Part shown: positions 9,709-21,450 of the stretch, in pieces
How positions within the stretch are numbered: the first letter of the stretch is position 1
Layout: each line of letters starts with the position of its first letter
Assembly (NCBI RefSeq): GCF_900095225.1
Contig: NZ_LT607415.1
Span: 124,001-188,000 of the forward strand
Length of the DNA: 64,000 bases
Source: Pseudomonas sp. UMAB-08
Lineage (GTDB): Bacteria; Pseudomonadota; Gammaproteobacteria; Pseudomonadales; Pseudomonadaceae
Direction of reading: 5' to 3'
Position numbers and translations under genes: made by a program
The notes under the pieces: generated by a model
Database searches by the model: none
What the model was told of the DNA's origin: nothing
Seen by the model: the letters and a program-made list of their open reading frames with translations, nothing else

Positions 9709-11155
9709 AAGAGGTCACCCGCGTTTCAATGTGAGGCGTTTGCAGCTCGATGAAATATTTGCGCAGCAGGTTTTGCGCACTCAGCAGGCGGTATTCCTTG
9801 CTCGCGCGAAAGTCTGACAACGGGGTGAAATCCTCGGCCAGGGCCGCGCAGGCGCGTTCCACGGTGGCCGAGGTCCAAGGCGCACCGATCAGCGCGTGTT
9901 CACAGGCAGCGGCCCGTTTCGGGATCGCCGCCATGCCGCCGAACGCAACGCGTGCATCGACAATGACGCCATTCTCGATGTGCAGGCGGAAGGCCGCGCA
10001 CACCGCAGAAATATCGTCATCCAGCCGTTTCGACACCTTATAGGCGCGGAACGCCTGTCTGGCGTTGGCCTTGGGCACGATGATTTTTTCGATGAACTCG
10101 CTTTCCTGACGTGCCGTCACCCGGTAGTCGATGAAGTAGTCTTCCAACGCGAGGGTGCGGCGGATGTCGCCTTTGCACAGGATAATCTGCGCACCGAGGG
10201 CGATCAGCAGAGGCGGGGAATCGCCGATGGGCGAGGCGTTGCCGATGTTGCCGCCCAAGGTGCCCTGATTGCGGATCTGCAAGGAGGCGAAGCGCTGAAG
10301 CAGCTCGCCGAAGTCCGGGTATTCAGCGGTCAGTGCTGCGTAGCAATCAGTCAACGAGGTGGCGGCGCCGATCTCCAGGCGGTCCTCGAAGTGCTCGATG
10401 CGTTTCATTTCGGCGATGTTGCCGACGTAGATCATCACCGGCAGCGGGCGATGGAATTGAGTGACTTCCAGTGCCAGATCGGTGCCGCCCGCCAGCAGGC
10501 GCGCTTGCGGATAGGCGTCATACAGATCCGCCAGGTCGCTGACAGTCAGCGGTATCAGGCAGCGCTTGTCGCCGCTGTTGAGTTCGCCGGTTTCTTTTGG
10601 TGCGATGGCCCGCAAACGGGCGATGGTCTCTGCCTGGCGCTGATCGAACTGGTCTGGCTCGCGTTGAGTGCAGGCTTGCTCGGCGGCGGCAAGAATCGGG
10701 CGATAACCCGTGCAGCGGCACAGATTGCCGGCCAATGCTTCGTGCGCTTGATGGGCGTTGGCTTCGTTGCTGTTCTTCTGCAGCGCGAACAGCGACATGA
10801 CAAAACCGGGTGTGCAGAAACCACATTGCGAACCGTGACACTCGACCATGGCTTTTTGCACGCTGTGCAGTTGGCCTTGATGCTTGAGGTCTTCGACGCA
10901 AATCAATTGTTTGCCGTGCAGCGAGGCGACGAACGTCAGGCAGGCATTGAGGCTGCGATAACGCAGGTGCTCGGCGCCATCGTTATCGGTGCTCAATTCG
11001 CCGATCACCACGGTGCAGGCGCCACAATCGCCGCTGGCACAGCCCTCTTTAGTCCCGGGCTTACCCAGATGTTCGCGCAGATAATTGAGCACCGTCAGAT
11101 TAGGGTCCAGGGCGTGCTCGGTGCGCAGCACCTGATTGAGTAAGAATTGGATCAC
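9701..11155 (-). CDS. xdhA: Xanthine dehydrogenase, iron-sulfur/FAD subunit
   Basis: 484 residues from the GTG at 11155; this start gives VIQFLLNQ, the usual N-terminus of the family, whereas a GTG at 11173 adds six unconserved residues. Two [2Fe-2S] domains are seen: Cys39, Cys44, Cys47 and Cys72 (plant-type ferredoxin), then SQCGFCTPG and LCRCTGYRP. The FAD-binding domain follows (LLAGGTDLAL; GNIGNASPIGDSPP). It passes electrons from the molybdenum centre of XdhB to NAD. First gene of the operon; the intergenic region to the divergent regulator at 11435 holds a promoter and three dyads. Confidence 0.95.
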   Translation of the reverse strand: MIQFLLNQVLRTEHALDPNLTVLNYLREHLGKPGTKEGCASGDCGACTVVIGELSTDNDGAEHLRYRSLNACLTFVASLHGKQLICVEDLKHQGQLHSVQKAMVECHGSQCGFCTPGFVMSLFALQKNSNEANAHQAHEALAGNLCRCTGYRPILAAAEQACTQREPDQFDQRQAETIARLRAIAPKETGELNSGDKRCLIPLTVSDLADLYDAYPQARLLAGGTDLALEVTQFHRPLPVMIYVGNIAEMKRIEHFEDRLEIGAATSLTDCYAALTAEYPDFGELLQRFASLQIRNQGTLGGNIGNASPIGDSPPLLIALGAQIILCKGDIRRTLALEDYFIDYRVTARQESEFIEKIIVPKANARQAFRAYKVSKRLDDDISAVCAAFRLHIENGVIVDARVAFGGMAAIPKRAAACEHALIGAPWTSATVERACAALAEDFTPLSDFRASKEYRLLSAQNLLRKYFIELQTPHIETRVTSYV

Positions 11156-11195
11156 GGAAGGCCCCCTCTGCACGTTATTTTTTTAATCGGCACAT

Positions 11196-11252
11196 GAGCT
11201 GAATTTATCAGCTCTGACTTTTCGGTCAATAATGTTCTGACCTTTAAGTCAG
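11196..11252 (-). promoter_or_regulatory. xdh operon promoter with stacked operator-like dyads
   Basis: On the minus strand TTGACC (11224-11229), 16 bases, then TAAATT (11202-11207) make a plausible sigma-70 promoter about 40 bases before xdhA. Over it lie two copies of TGAC-N6-GTCA (11215-11228 and 11238-11251), 23 bases apart, the second extended to CTGAC-N6-GTCAG. A separate perfect 7-base dyad, GAGCTGA-N5-TCAGCTC (11196-11214), covers the -10. The neighbouring divergent GntR protein is the natural candidate to bind here. Confidence 0.55.
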
Positions 11253-11434
11253 GAAATATTGATTTCTCCGGTTTTGCCGATTAACGGTGTGTCCGATTGG
11301 TAACAAAATCGTCGGACAGAGCTCAAAGAATTGCTTATTTCGTGCCAGATTCAACCCCCATGGCCCTGCGCCATGGCTGCCCATTGCGATACACTGCGCG
11401 GCTTGTATGATTTAGCCGAAGTTGAAGGAAAACC

Positions 11435-12094
11435 ATGACGTTCAAGGCGCCGGATAGCCTCGCCGAGCAAATCGCTCACCACCTCGCAGAACGGATCATT
11501 CGTGGCGAACTCAAGCCAGGTGAGCGCATTCAAGAGCAAAAAGTCACTCAAGCATTGAGTGTCAGTCGTGGTTCGGTGCGTGAAGCCTTGTTGATTCTTG
11601 AACGCCGCCACCTGATCGTGATCCTGCCGCGTCGTGGCGCCCAAGTGACCGAACTCAACGCGCACAACGTTGAAAGCCTGTGCGCGCTGATGAGCGAGCT
11701 GTACATCCTGCTTGCCAATGCCGTGGCCAATCGTTGGGAAACGCATGCTGATCTTGCGCCGTTTTTGCAGGTTCAGCAGCGCCTGACCGCCAGCTACGAG
11801 CGTCAGGACGTGAAAATGTTTGTTGAAGAGAGCTTCAACGTGATGCGCGCGGCCTATCCTTTCGCCAATAACCCATACCTGCAAGAAACCGTCGAAAACC
11901 TGCAGCCGTCCATGAGCCGTAACTATTACCTGGCGCTGGACCAACGCAAGGCGGAAATGAGCGAGTACCTGACCCTGTTCGCGCAACTGCTCGACGCGGT
12001 GGTGGCGCGCGACCAAACGCAGATTCGTAGCGTCCTGGGCAGCTATGCCGAGCGCAGTTGCAAGTTGGTACTGTCCGCCCTGGCTGCAGGCTAA
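11435..12094 (+). CDS. GntR family transcriptional regulator, FCD type, divergent from xdh
   Basis: 219 residues. Winged helix-turn-helix at residues about 8-75 (LAEQIAHHLAERIIRGELKP, then VSRGSVREALLILERR, then wing PRRGAQV), followed by a helical FCD-like sensor domain. A good ribosome site (GAAGGA) precedes the ATG. The gene is divergent from xdhA across 279 bases carrying two TGAC-N6-GTCA dyads, which makes it the probable regulator of xanthine breakdown; the ligand is not evident. Its stop is only 4 bases from the smc start, so smc may be read from this gene's promoter as well. Confidence 0.85.
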   Translation: MTFKAPDSLAEQIAHHLAERIIRGELKPGERIQEQKVTQALSVSRGSVREALLILERRHLIVILPRRGAQVTELNAHNVESLCALMSELYILLANAVANRWETHADLAPFLQVQQRLTASYERQDVKMFVEESFNVMRAAYPFANNPYLQETVENLQPSMSRNYYLALDQRKAEMSEYLTLFAQLLDAVVARDQTQIRSVLGSYAERSCKLVLSALAAG

Positions 12095-12098
12095 CCCT

Positions 12099-15000
12099 AT
12101 GCGGCTCAAGTGCATCAGGCTGGCCGGGTTCAAATCCTTCGTGGACCCGACCACCGTCAACTTCCCGAGCAACATGGCGGCGGTGGTAGGCCCCAACGGC
12201 TGCGGAAAATCCAACATCATCGACGCCGTGCGCTGGGTGATGGGCGAAAGTTCGGCGAAGAACCTGCGCGGTGAGTCGATGACCGACGTCATCTTCAACG
12301 GCTCCACCAGCCGCAAGCCAGTCAGTCAGGCCAGCATTGAGCTGGTATTCGACAACTCCGATGGCACCCTGGTGGGCGAATACGCCAGCTACGCGGAAAT
12401 CTCTATTCGTCGCAAAGTCACCCGCGACAGCCAGAACACGTACTTCCTCAACGGCACCAAATGCCGTCGTCGTGACATCACCGACATCTTCCTCGGCACA
12501 GGCTTGGGCCCGCGCAGCTATTCGATCATCGAGCAGGGGATGATCTCCAAACTGATCGAGTCCAAGCCTGAAGAGCTGCGTAACTTTATCGAAGAAGCCG
12601 CCGGCATCTCCAAGTACAAAGAGCGTCGCCGCGAGACTGAAAACCGTATCCGCCGCACCCATGAAAACCTGGCCCGCCTGACCGACCTGCGCGACGAACT
12701 GGAACGCCAGCTCGACCGTTTGCACCGGCAGGCGCAGGCGGCCGAGAAGTACCAGGAATACAAAGGCGAAGAGCGTCAACTCAAGGCACAACTGTCGGCC
12801 CTGCGCTGGCAGGCGTTGAATGAACAAGTCGGCCAGCGCGAAGCAGTGATCGGTAATCAGGAAGTCGGTTTCGAAGCGCTGGTCGCTGAGCAGCGCAATG
12901 CAGACGCCAGCATTGAGCGTCTGCGCGATGGTCATCACGACCTGTCCGAGCGCTTCAATCTGGTGCAGGGCCGCTTCTATTCCGTGGGCGGCGACATTGC
13001 CAGGGTCGAGCAAAGTATCCAGCACGGCCAGCAGCGTTTGCGCCAGTTGCAGGACGACCTGCGCGAGTCGGAACGCGCGCGACTGGAGACCGAGTCGCAT
13101 CTTGGCCACGACCGCACCTTGCTGGCGACGTTAGGCGAAGAGCTGGAAATGCTCGAGCCCGAACAGGAAATCACCAGCGCAGCCGCCGAAGAGTCCGCCG
13201 CAGCATTGGAGGACTCCGAAAGCACCATGCACGGCTGGCAGGAAAAGTGGGACGCTTTCAATCTGGACTCTGCCGAACCACGGCGTCAGGCCGAAGTGCA
13301 GCAGTCGCGCATTCAGCAGCTGGAAAGCAGCATGGAGCGATTGGGCGAACGGCAACGGCGTTTGGGCGAAGAGCGACAGTTGCTCGCCGCAGACCCGGAA
13401 GACGCGGCGATTCTCGAGCTCAGCGAAGAACTCGCCACCCGCGAAATGACCCTGGAAGAGCTGCACGCCAGCGAAGAACAGTTGGTCGAGCGCCTGGAAC
13501 AACTGCGTGGCGAGCTGCATCAAGCCAATCAGGCACAACAGCAAGCCCAGGGCGATCTGCAACGCCTGAATGGTCGGCTGGCCTCGCTGGAAGCCCTGCA
13601 ACAAGCCGCGCTCGATCCGGGCACCGGCACTGCCGAGTGGCTGCGCGAACAACAACTGACCGAGCGTCCGCGACTGGCTGAAGGGCTGCGGGTCGAGGCG
13701 GGTTGGGAGTTGGCCGTGGAAACCGTACTCGGTGCCGACCTGCAAGCGGTATTGGTGGATGATTTCGCCGGACTGGATCTGGCCGGTTTCGAACAGGGCG
13801 ACCTGCGCTTGCTCAGTCCGTCGGCCGACGTGACACGAATCCCTGGCAGTTTGCTGGACAAGGTTGAAGCGTCCGTCGATCTATCGGCGTGGCTGGGTAA
13901 GGTCAAGCCGGTCGACAGTCTTGAAGACGCTTTGGCCATGCGCAGTCAGCTCGGGGCAGGGCAGAGCCTGATCAGCCGCGACGGTTACTGGGTCGGTCGG
14001 CACTTTCTAAGGGTGCGCCGCGCCAGTGAGGCAGAAAGCGGGGTACTCGCTCGCGGTCAGGAGCTGCAACGCCTAGGGCTGGAGCGTGAGGAGCGCGAAG
14101 CCACCCTGGGCGCCCTTGAAGAGCAGCTTGTCACCCTGCGCGAGCAGCAGTTGCAGCAGGAAGACGCCCGTGAGCAACTGCGTCGACGCTTGCAGGATGA
14201 AGCGCGTCAGCAAGGCGAACTCAAGGCGCAGCTGTCTGCTGGCAAGGCCAAGGTCGAACAATTGACCTTGCGCCGCACGCGTCTGGACGAAGAACTGGGC
14301 GAACTGGGCGAGCAACGTGCCATCGAACACGAACAACTCGGCGAGTCCCGCCTGCAATTGCAGGACGCGCTGGACAGCATGGCCATCGACACCGAACAGC
14401 GTGAATTGCTCCTGGCTCAGCGTGACAGCCTGCGCGAGCGCCTCGACCGGGTGCGTCAGGAAGCCCGTCAGCATAAGGACCACGCCCATCAATTGGCGGT
14501 GCGTCTGGGCTCGCTCAAGGCGCAGCACGATTCCACCCGTCAGGCCCTTGAGCGGCTGGAGTTGCAATCCGAGCGTCTGAACGAAAAACGCGAGCAACTG
14601 AGCCTTAATCTGGAAGAGGGCGAGGCACCGCTCGAAGAACTGCGCCTAAAGCTCGAAGAGTTGCTGGAAAAACGCATGGCTGTCGACGACGAGATGCGTC
14701 TGGCAAAAATGGCGCTGGAAGACGCCGACCGCGAACTGCGCGATGCTGAAAAACGCCGTACCCAGGCCGAGCAGCAATCGCAACTGGTGCGCGGCCAGCT
14801 CGAGCAACAGCGCATGGAATGGCAGGCGCTCACGGTGCGGCGCAAAACCCTGCAGGACCAATTGCTCGAAGACGGCTACGACCTGCATGGCGTGTTGGCT
14901 ACGCTGACCAGCGAGGCCAATGAAAAAGACGCGGAAGAAGAATTGGAGCGCATCGCCCAGCGCATTCAACGCCTCGGTGCGATCAATCTCGCGGCCATCG

Positions 15001-15587
15001 ACGAATACCAGCAACAATCCGAGCGTAAACGTTATCTGGATGCGCAGAATGCCGATTTGGTCGAAGCGCTGGATACCCTGGAAAACGTCATTCGCAAGAT
15101 TGATAAGGAAACGCGTAATCGTTTCAAAGAGACCTTTGATCAGATAAATAGCGGTTTACAGGCACTTTTCCCAAAAGTTTTCGGTGGGGGCAGCGCTTAT
15201 TTGGAACTGACGGGCGAAGATTTACTCGATACAGGTGTGACTATCATGGCGCGGCCACCTGGCAAGAAGAACAGCACCATTCATTTGCTGTCCGGTGGTG
15301 AAAAAGCCCTGACTGCCTTGGCGCTGGTTTTTGCCATTTTCAAGTTGAACCCGGCGCCGTTTTGCATGCTCGACGAGGTTGACGCACCGCTGGATGACGC
15401 TAACGTAGGACGTTACGCCCGACTCGTGAAGGATATGTCGCAGACGGTGCAGTTTATCTACATCACCCACAACAAAATTGCCATGGAGATGGCGGACCAG
15501 TTGATGGGTGTAACCATGCACGAGCCTGGGTGCTCGCGTTTGGTTGCGGTGGACGTGGAGGAAGCGATGGCGCTGGTGGATGCCTAG
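12099..15587 (+). CDS. smc: Chromosome segregation ATPase SMC
   Basis: 1,162 residues, the usual length for bacterial SMC. Walker A GPNGCGKS at residues 31-38; two long coiled-coil arms (glutamate/glutamine/arginine-rich, about residues 170-500 and 660-1000) separated by a hinge near residues 510-660; ABC signature LSGGEKAL and Walker B FCMLDEVDAPLDD near the C-terminus. With ScpA and ScpB it forms a ring that organises and segregates the chromosome. The ATG at 12099 is chosen because MRLKCIRLAGFKSFVD is the family N-terminus; a start at 12045 would overlap the preceding regulator. zipA follows. Confidence 0.97.
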   Translation: MRLKCIRLAGFKSFVDPTTVNFPSNMAAVVGPNGCGKSNIIDAVRWVMGESSAKNLRGESMTDVIFNGSTSRKPVSQASIELVFDNSDGTLVGEYASYAEISIRRKVTRDSQNTYFLNGTKCRRRDITDIFLGTGLGPRSYSIIEQGMISKLIESKPEELRNFIEEAAGISKYKERRRETENRIRRTHENLARLTDLRDELERQLDRLHRQAQAAEKYQEYKGEERQLKAQLSALRWQALNEQVGQREAVIGNQEVGFEALVAEQRNADASIERLRDGHHDLSERFNLVQGRFYSVGGDIARVEQSIQHGQQRLRQLQDDLRESERARLETESHLGHDRTLLATLGEELEMLEPEQEITSAAAEESAAALEDSESTMHGWQEKWDAFNLDSAEPRRQAEVQQSRIQQLESSMERLGERQRRLGEERQLLAADPEDAAILELSEELATREMTLEELHASEEQLVERLEQLRGELHQANQAQQQAQGDLQRLNGRLASLEALQQAALDPGTGTAEWLREQQLTERPRLAEGLRVEAGWELAVETVLGADLQAVLVDDFAGLDLAGFEQGDLRLLSPSADVTRIPGSLLDKVEASVDLSAWLGKVKPVDSLEDALAMRSQLGAGQSLISRDGYWVGRHFLRVRRASEAESGVLARGQELQRLGLEREEREATLGALEEQLVTLREQQLQQEDAREQLRRRLQDEARQQGELKAQLSAGKAKVEQLTLRRTRLDEELGELGEQRAIEHEQLGESRLQLQDALDSMAIDTEQRELLLAQRDSLRERLDRVRQEARQHKDHAHQLAVRLGSLKAQHDSTRQALERLELQSERLNEKREQLSLNLEEGEAPLEELRLKLEELLEKRMAVDDEMRLAKMALEDADRELRDAEKRRTQAEQQSQLVRGQLEQQRMEWQALTVRRKTLQDQLLEDGYDLHGVLATLTSEANEKDAEEELERIAQRIQRLGAINLAAIDEYQQQSERKRYLDAQNADLVEALDTLENVIRKIDKETRNRFKETFDQINSGLQALFPKVFGGGSAYLELTGEDLLDTGVTIMARPPGKKNSTIHLLSGGEKALTALALVFAIFKLNPAPFCMLDEVDAPLDDANVGRYARLVKDMSQTVQFIYITHNKIAMEMADQLMGVTMHEPGCSRLVAVDVEEAMALVDA

Positions 15588-15807
15588 CGTGCAGGCCTTG
15601 TACAGCAAGGGAAATGGCGCTTTAGTGGCCCCTTTGCTATGGGAATGCGTGGTGTTATCAAGCGTCTGAAGCCGTTTGACCACTTTTGAGCGGCCGGCCC
15701 TTTGCAACAGACGGTGTAAAGTTATCTTTGGTCGTGCTAGTTTAATCACCACTTTTTCTTTTGCGTGGGTAAAACGCCTGTCAGAACATAGAGTTGGCGC
15801 CACGTTT

Positions 15808-15833
15808 TAAAGGGGTTTCGGCCCTTATTTTTC
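15808..15833 (+). terminator. Weak terminator-like hairpin before zipA
   Basis: AAGGG (15810-15814) can pair with CCCTT (15822-15826) and is followed by ATTTTT. The stem is only 5 bases, so this may be an attenuator or chance. It lies in the 274 bases between smc and zipA; the rest of that stretch shows no gene. Confidence 0.3.
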
Positions 15834-15861
15834 AGCATTTTTATTAGAGGCACTGGATTAC

Positions 15862-16716
15862 ATGGAAATCGGTCTGCGCGAGTGGCTGATCGTCATCGGC
15901 ATTATTGTCATTGCCGGTATTCTCTTTGATGGCTGGCGCCGGATGCGCGGTGGCAAGGGTAAATTGAAATTCAGGCTGGACCGAAGCTTCTCCAATCTGC
16001 CGGATGACGACGAAGCCACGTCCGCCGAGCTCTTGGGGCCGCCGCGTGTGCTGGACAACCAGAAAGAGCCGCAATTGGACGAGCACGACCTGCCGTCGGT
16101 GAACGTCACTCCGCGTGATGCCAAGCGCAAACGCAAGGACGAACCACATCAGGGCGACCTGAATCTGAATCTCGATCTGGACGGGCCAAGCCTGCACGCC
16201 GGTCGCGACGATGATTTTCCGGACGAGAACAAGCCTGGGCGACGTGCAGACGATACGACGCGCCGTGCCGAAGATCTGCCGCCCGTTGAAGAAGTGCTGG
16301 TGATCAGTGTGATCTGCCGCGACGAAAGTGGCTTCAAGGGCCCTGCGTTGCTGCAGAACATTTTGGAAAGTGGTTTGCGTTTCGGCGAGATGGATATTTT
16401 CCATCGCCACGAGAGCATGGCCGGCAACGGCGAAGTACTGTTCTCCATGGCCAACGCGGTCAAGCCAGGCGTGTTCGATCTCGACGATATCGATCACTTC
16501 AGCACCCGCGCCGTGAGCTTCTTCCTTGGCTTGCCCGGCCCGCGTCATCCGAAACAGGCTTTCGACGTCATGGTGGCCGCTGCTCGCAAACTGGCCCACG
16601 AGCTCAACGGCGAATTGAAAGATGATCAGCGCAGCGTCATGACCGCGCAGACCATCGAGCATTATCGCCAGCGCATCGCCGAATTCGAACGCCGTGCATT
16701 GACCCAGCGCCGCTAA
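15862..16716 (+). CDS. zipA: Cell division protein ZipA
   Basis: 284 residues. An N-terminal membrane anchor ([17 protein letters not shown], about residues 8-24) is followed by a basic segment, a long charged and disordered linker (about 40-145), and the C-terminal FtsZ-binding domain ([20 protein letters not shown] onward). ZipA tethers FtsZ to the inner membrane at the division septum. The order smc-zipA-ligA is the standard pseudomonad arrangement. Confidence 0.95.
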   Translation: MEIGLREWLIVIGIIVIAGILFDGWRRMRGGKGKLKFRLDRSFSNLPDDDEATSAELLGPPRVLDNQKEPQLDEHDLPSVNVTPRDAKRKRKDEPHQGDLNLNLDLDGPSLHAGRDDDFPDENKPGRRADDTTRRAEDLPPVEEVLVISVICRDESGFKGPALLQNILESGLRFGEMDIFHRHESMAGNGEVLFSMANAVKPGVFDLDDIDHFSTRAVSFFLGLPGPRHPKQAFDVMVAAARKLAHELNGELKDDQRSVMTAQTIEHYRQRIAEFERRALTQRR

Positions 16717-16756
16717 ACACGCGCCGCTTAACCTGTAGGCGCACGCTTTCCCGCGA

Positions 16757-16775
16757 GAAGGTCGGAACGACCTTC
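16757..16775. repeat. Perfect 8-base inverted repeat in a REP-like remnant
   Basis: GAAGGTCG, 3 bases, CGACCTTC. It is preceded by GTAGGCGCACGCTTTCCCGC, a degenerate form of the REP element found intact at 19218-19274. It lies between zipA and ligA. Confidence 0.5.
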
Positions 16776-16797
16776 CTGCGGTGGCGAATCAACATTG

Positions 16798-19198
<2,401 letters not shown>

Positions 19199-19217
19199 TG
19201 GTGTTCGATCTAACGTC

Positions 19218-19274
19218 ATCGCGGGCAAGCCCGCTCCTGCACCGAATACCTGTAGGAGCGGGCTTGCCCGCGAT
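19218..19274. repeat. Paired inverted REP elements
   Basis: Two 24-base copies face each other (19218-19241 and 19251-19274) with a 9-base loop and one mismatch. Each has the core GCGGGCAAGCCCGC, the standard small palindrome of fluorescent pseudomonads. The pair lies between ligA and the next gene and can form a long hairpin. Confidence 0.85.
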
Positions 19275-19327
19275 CCAGGCGACGCGGTCTGCCTGACACA
19301 TCGCTAGTACGCCAAAAGGAGATCGTC

Positions 19328-20494
19328 ATGTACCGCTTCTTCGAACAACTCAGCTCCCGCATTGCCGCGCCGTTCGTGGGCGAGACCAAACGTAATAGCA
19401 AGGTCTGGCAGTGCCACTGTGGACAGTCGATCTTCTTCCCTAATAGCCGGTGCCTGGCCTGTTCGGCAGCGCTGGGCTATTTGCCGGAGCAGGGCAGGTT
19501 GGTCACGCTCGAGCCGGGGCCTGATCAAAACACTTGGTGCTTGAGCGACGAACCCGGCCCGGAGTTTTATCGACGCTGCGCCAACCTGAACACGCCCGCT
19601 GCCTGCAACTGGCTGTTTTCGGCGCACGATCAGGGTGAATTCTGTATCGCGTGCAGCCTCAATCGAACCATTCCCGACCTGTCTATTCCGGAAAACGCGG
19701 AGCGCTGGTGCAAAGTCGAAACCGCCAAGCGCCGCCTTGTCGCGCAATTGATCGCGCTGGGTTTGCAGGTGATTCCGAAAGCCCAGGACGAAGATACCGG
19801 TCTGGCATTTGATTTCGTTGGCGTCGACCTGGAAGGCAAGTGCCCCTCCACCGGTCACGCCAACGGCTTGATCACCCTCAACATCGAAGAGGCCGACGAC
19901 GCTCTTCGCGAAGCCATGCGCGTGCAGATGCACGAACCGTATCGGACCTTGCTCGGGCATTTTCGCCACGAAGTGGGTCACTACTATTGGGATCGTCTGA
20001 TCCCCGACAGTCCCTGGGAAAGCGCTTATCGCACCCTGTTCGGCGACGAGCGCGCCAGCTATGCCGATGCCCTTGAACACCACTACCAGAACGGCGCGCC
20101 GGCTGACTGGCAACAGGGCTTCGTCAGCGCCTACGCCACCATGCACCCGTGGGAAGACTGGGCTGAAACCTGGGCCCACTACCTGCACATGATGGACGCC
20201 GTTGACACCGCCCTGGGTTTTGGCATGAGCGCCCGGGACATGGACTTCGACTACCCGCCATTTACGCTGGAAACCCTCTACGACCCCCAGCACCCCGGCG
20301 GTCCTGCGTTCCTTTCATTCGTCAACGCCTGGATCGAACTGGCCGGGATGCTCAACGAACTGTCCCGGAGCATGGGCCAACCCGACTTCTACCCGTTCGT
20401 CCTGTCGCCAGCAGTCATCGCCAAGCTGCACTTCATTCACTTGGTTATTCAGCAATCCGGGGGCAGGGCGGACGAGGTGCTGCAGGCGCAGTAA
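19328..20494 (+). CDS. Putative zinc-binding metallopeptidase (COG4307/DUF2248 type)
   Basis: 388 residues. An N-terminal zinc ribbon is seen in Cys29, Cys31, Cys42 and Cys45. The central HEVGH (residues 214-218) is a zincin-type HExxH active site, and a further glutamate is likely in 'WAETWAHYLH'. No signal peptide, so cytoplasmic. Substrate is unknown for the family. It stands alone after a REP pair with a good AAGGAG ribosome site. Confidence 0.8.
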   Translation: MYRFFEQLSSRIAAPFVGETKRNSKVWQCHCGQSIFFPNSRCLACSAALGYLPEQGRLVTLEPGPDQNTWCLSDEPGPEFYRRCANLNTPAACNWLFSAHDQGEFCIACSLNRTIPDLSIPENAERWCKVETAKRRLVAQLIALGLQVIPKAQDEDTGLAFDFVGVDLEGKCPSTGHANGLITLNIEEADDALREAMRVQMHEPYRTLLGHFRHEVGHYYWDRLIPDSPWESAYRTLFGDERASYADALEHHYQNGAPADWQQGFVSAYATMHPWEDWAETWAHYLHMMDAVDTALGFGMSARDMDFDYPPFTLETLYDPQHPGGPAFLSFVNAWIELAGMLNELSRSMGQPDFYPFVLSPAVIAKLHFIHLVIQQSGGRADEVLQAQ

Positions 20495-20511
20495 GGGCAT
20501 ATGCACGACCC

Positions 20512-21021
20512 TTACCGAAGGTCGGTAGCGTCATCCTGCAATGCCAATGACAGCCGCCGCTCATAACCAATCCGTCCCCGATACGCTTCCCCCGTATCGA
20601 CCCAGCCTTGACCAAGATACAGGCCAAGCGCCGCCTGATTGTCCGCATCCACTGACAGCATCAACTGCGCCACATCAGGCCACACCGAGCGTGCCATGTC
20701 CGGGACGGCCTGCAAACAGACCTTCCCCAGACCATGGCCCTGCATCCTGCGGTCGATCTGCAAGGCATGCAGGGTGGCGGCATCCTGATCGGCCCAGTGC
20801 GGTAAAAACGGCCCGCGCTTGAGCATAAAAAAGCCGATGGGATAGTCGTCGGCAATCAGTACAAAACCCTTGATATCGTCATTCGGTTTACCCTGCAGGG
20901 CATTCAGTGCGCTGTAGATGTCCCCGGAAAAGGCCTTCTGCTCCGACAACACTTCAAGGTGTTGCAATTGCTGGCGTTGAACATCCGACAGGTCTTCATA
21001 ACAGACCAATTTAGTTTGCAT
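20512..21021 (-). CDS. GNAT family N-acetyltransferase
   Basis: 169 residues from the ATG at 21021 (MQTKLVCYEDLSD), which has an AGGA ribosome site; a longer frame to 21120 adds an unconserved leader. The acetyl-CoA binding loop is RRMQGHGLGKVCLQ near residue 100, and 'VDADNQAALGLYLGQGW' is the usual GNAT C-terminal motif. The acceptor substrate is unknown. Convergent with the metallopeptidase gene. Confidence 0.85.
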   Translation of the reverse strand: MQTKLVCYEDLSDVQRQQLQHLEVLSEQKAFSGDIYSALNALQGKPNDDIKGFVLIADDYPIGFFMLKRGPFLPHWADQDAATLHALQIDRRMQGHGLGKVCLQAVPDMARSVWPDVAQLMLSVDADNQAALGLYLGQGWVDTGEAYRGRIGYERRLSLALQDDATDLR

Positions 21022-21164
21022 CGATCGAATCCTGCGAGGACGCATCGCGTCACGGCCGAACAGGGTAACGCAAAAGTCCCAACGCCGGGCCCACCGTACA
21101 CAGCCGCCAGCCCCTGCCACACAAGTGCTTGAGCTCCCTCAGATTTTTAATCCAAAACCAACGG

Positions 21165-21192
21165 TTGTAACTTCTCGCCAGACCGGTACAAT
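21165..21192 (+). promoter_or_regulatory. Promoter of the SRP RNA gene
   Basis: TTGTAA (21165-21170), 16 bases, TACAAT (21187-21192), ending about 32 bases before the conserved RNA. It is a good sigma-70 match for a strongly expressed stable RNA. Confidence 0.6.
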
Positions 21193-21224
21193 GGCGCCGT
21201 TCGCCGTCAGGTGAGCGTCGTTAT

Positions 21225-21334
21225 GGTGACCCCATCGGTCCCCCCGCAACGATTACCCGTGAACCTGGTCAGATCCGGAAGGAAGCAGCCACAGCGGGAA
21301 CATTGTGTGCCGGGGTGTGGCTGGTGGGGTTGCC
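21225..21334 (+). ncRNA. ffs: Signal recognition particle 4.5S RNA
   Basis: The conserved core GGTCAGATCCGGAAGGAAGC followed by AGCC is the apical loop that binds Ffh. The flanks pair into the long hairpin (5' GACCCCA with 3' TGGGGTT; CCGCAAC and GTGTGCCGGGG as in E. coli ffs). The exact mature ends are approximate. It directs Ffh and ribosomes making membrane proteins to the translocon. Confidence 0.95.
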
Positions 21335-21450
21335 TCCATAACGCAGAATTCCTCGATTAAAACAGCTAATCACTCTTTCGCTATAAGGCGATTCAAAGGG
21401 TGTTTTTTCACGTCCGGAATTCCTTCCTCGAATCGCACTCGCTGCGCAGG

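Noticed and set aside
9896..11143. 415-codon plus-strand frame opposite xdhA
   Set aside because: Shadow of xdhA, which carries both [2Fe-2S] motifs.
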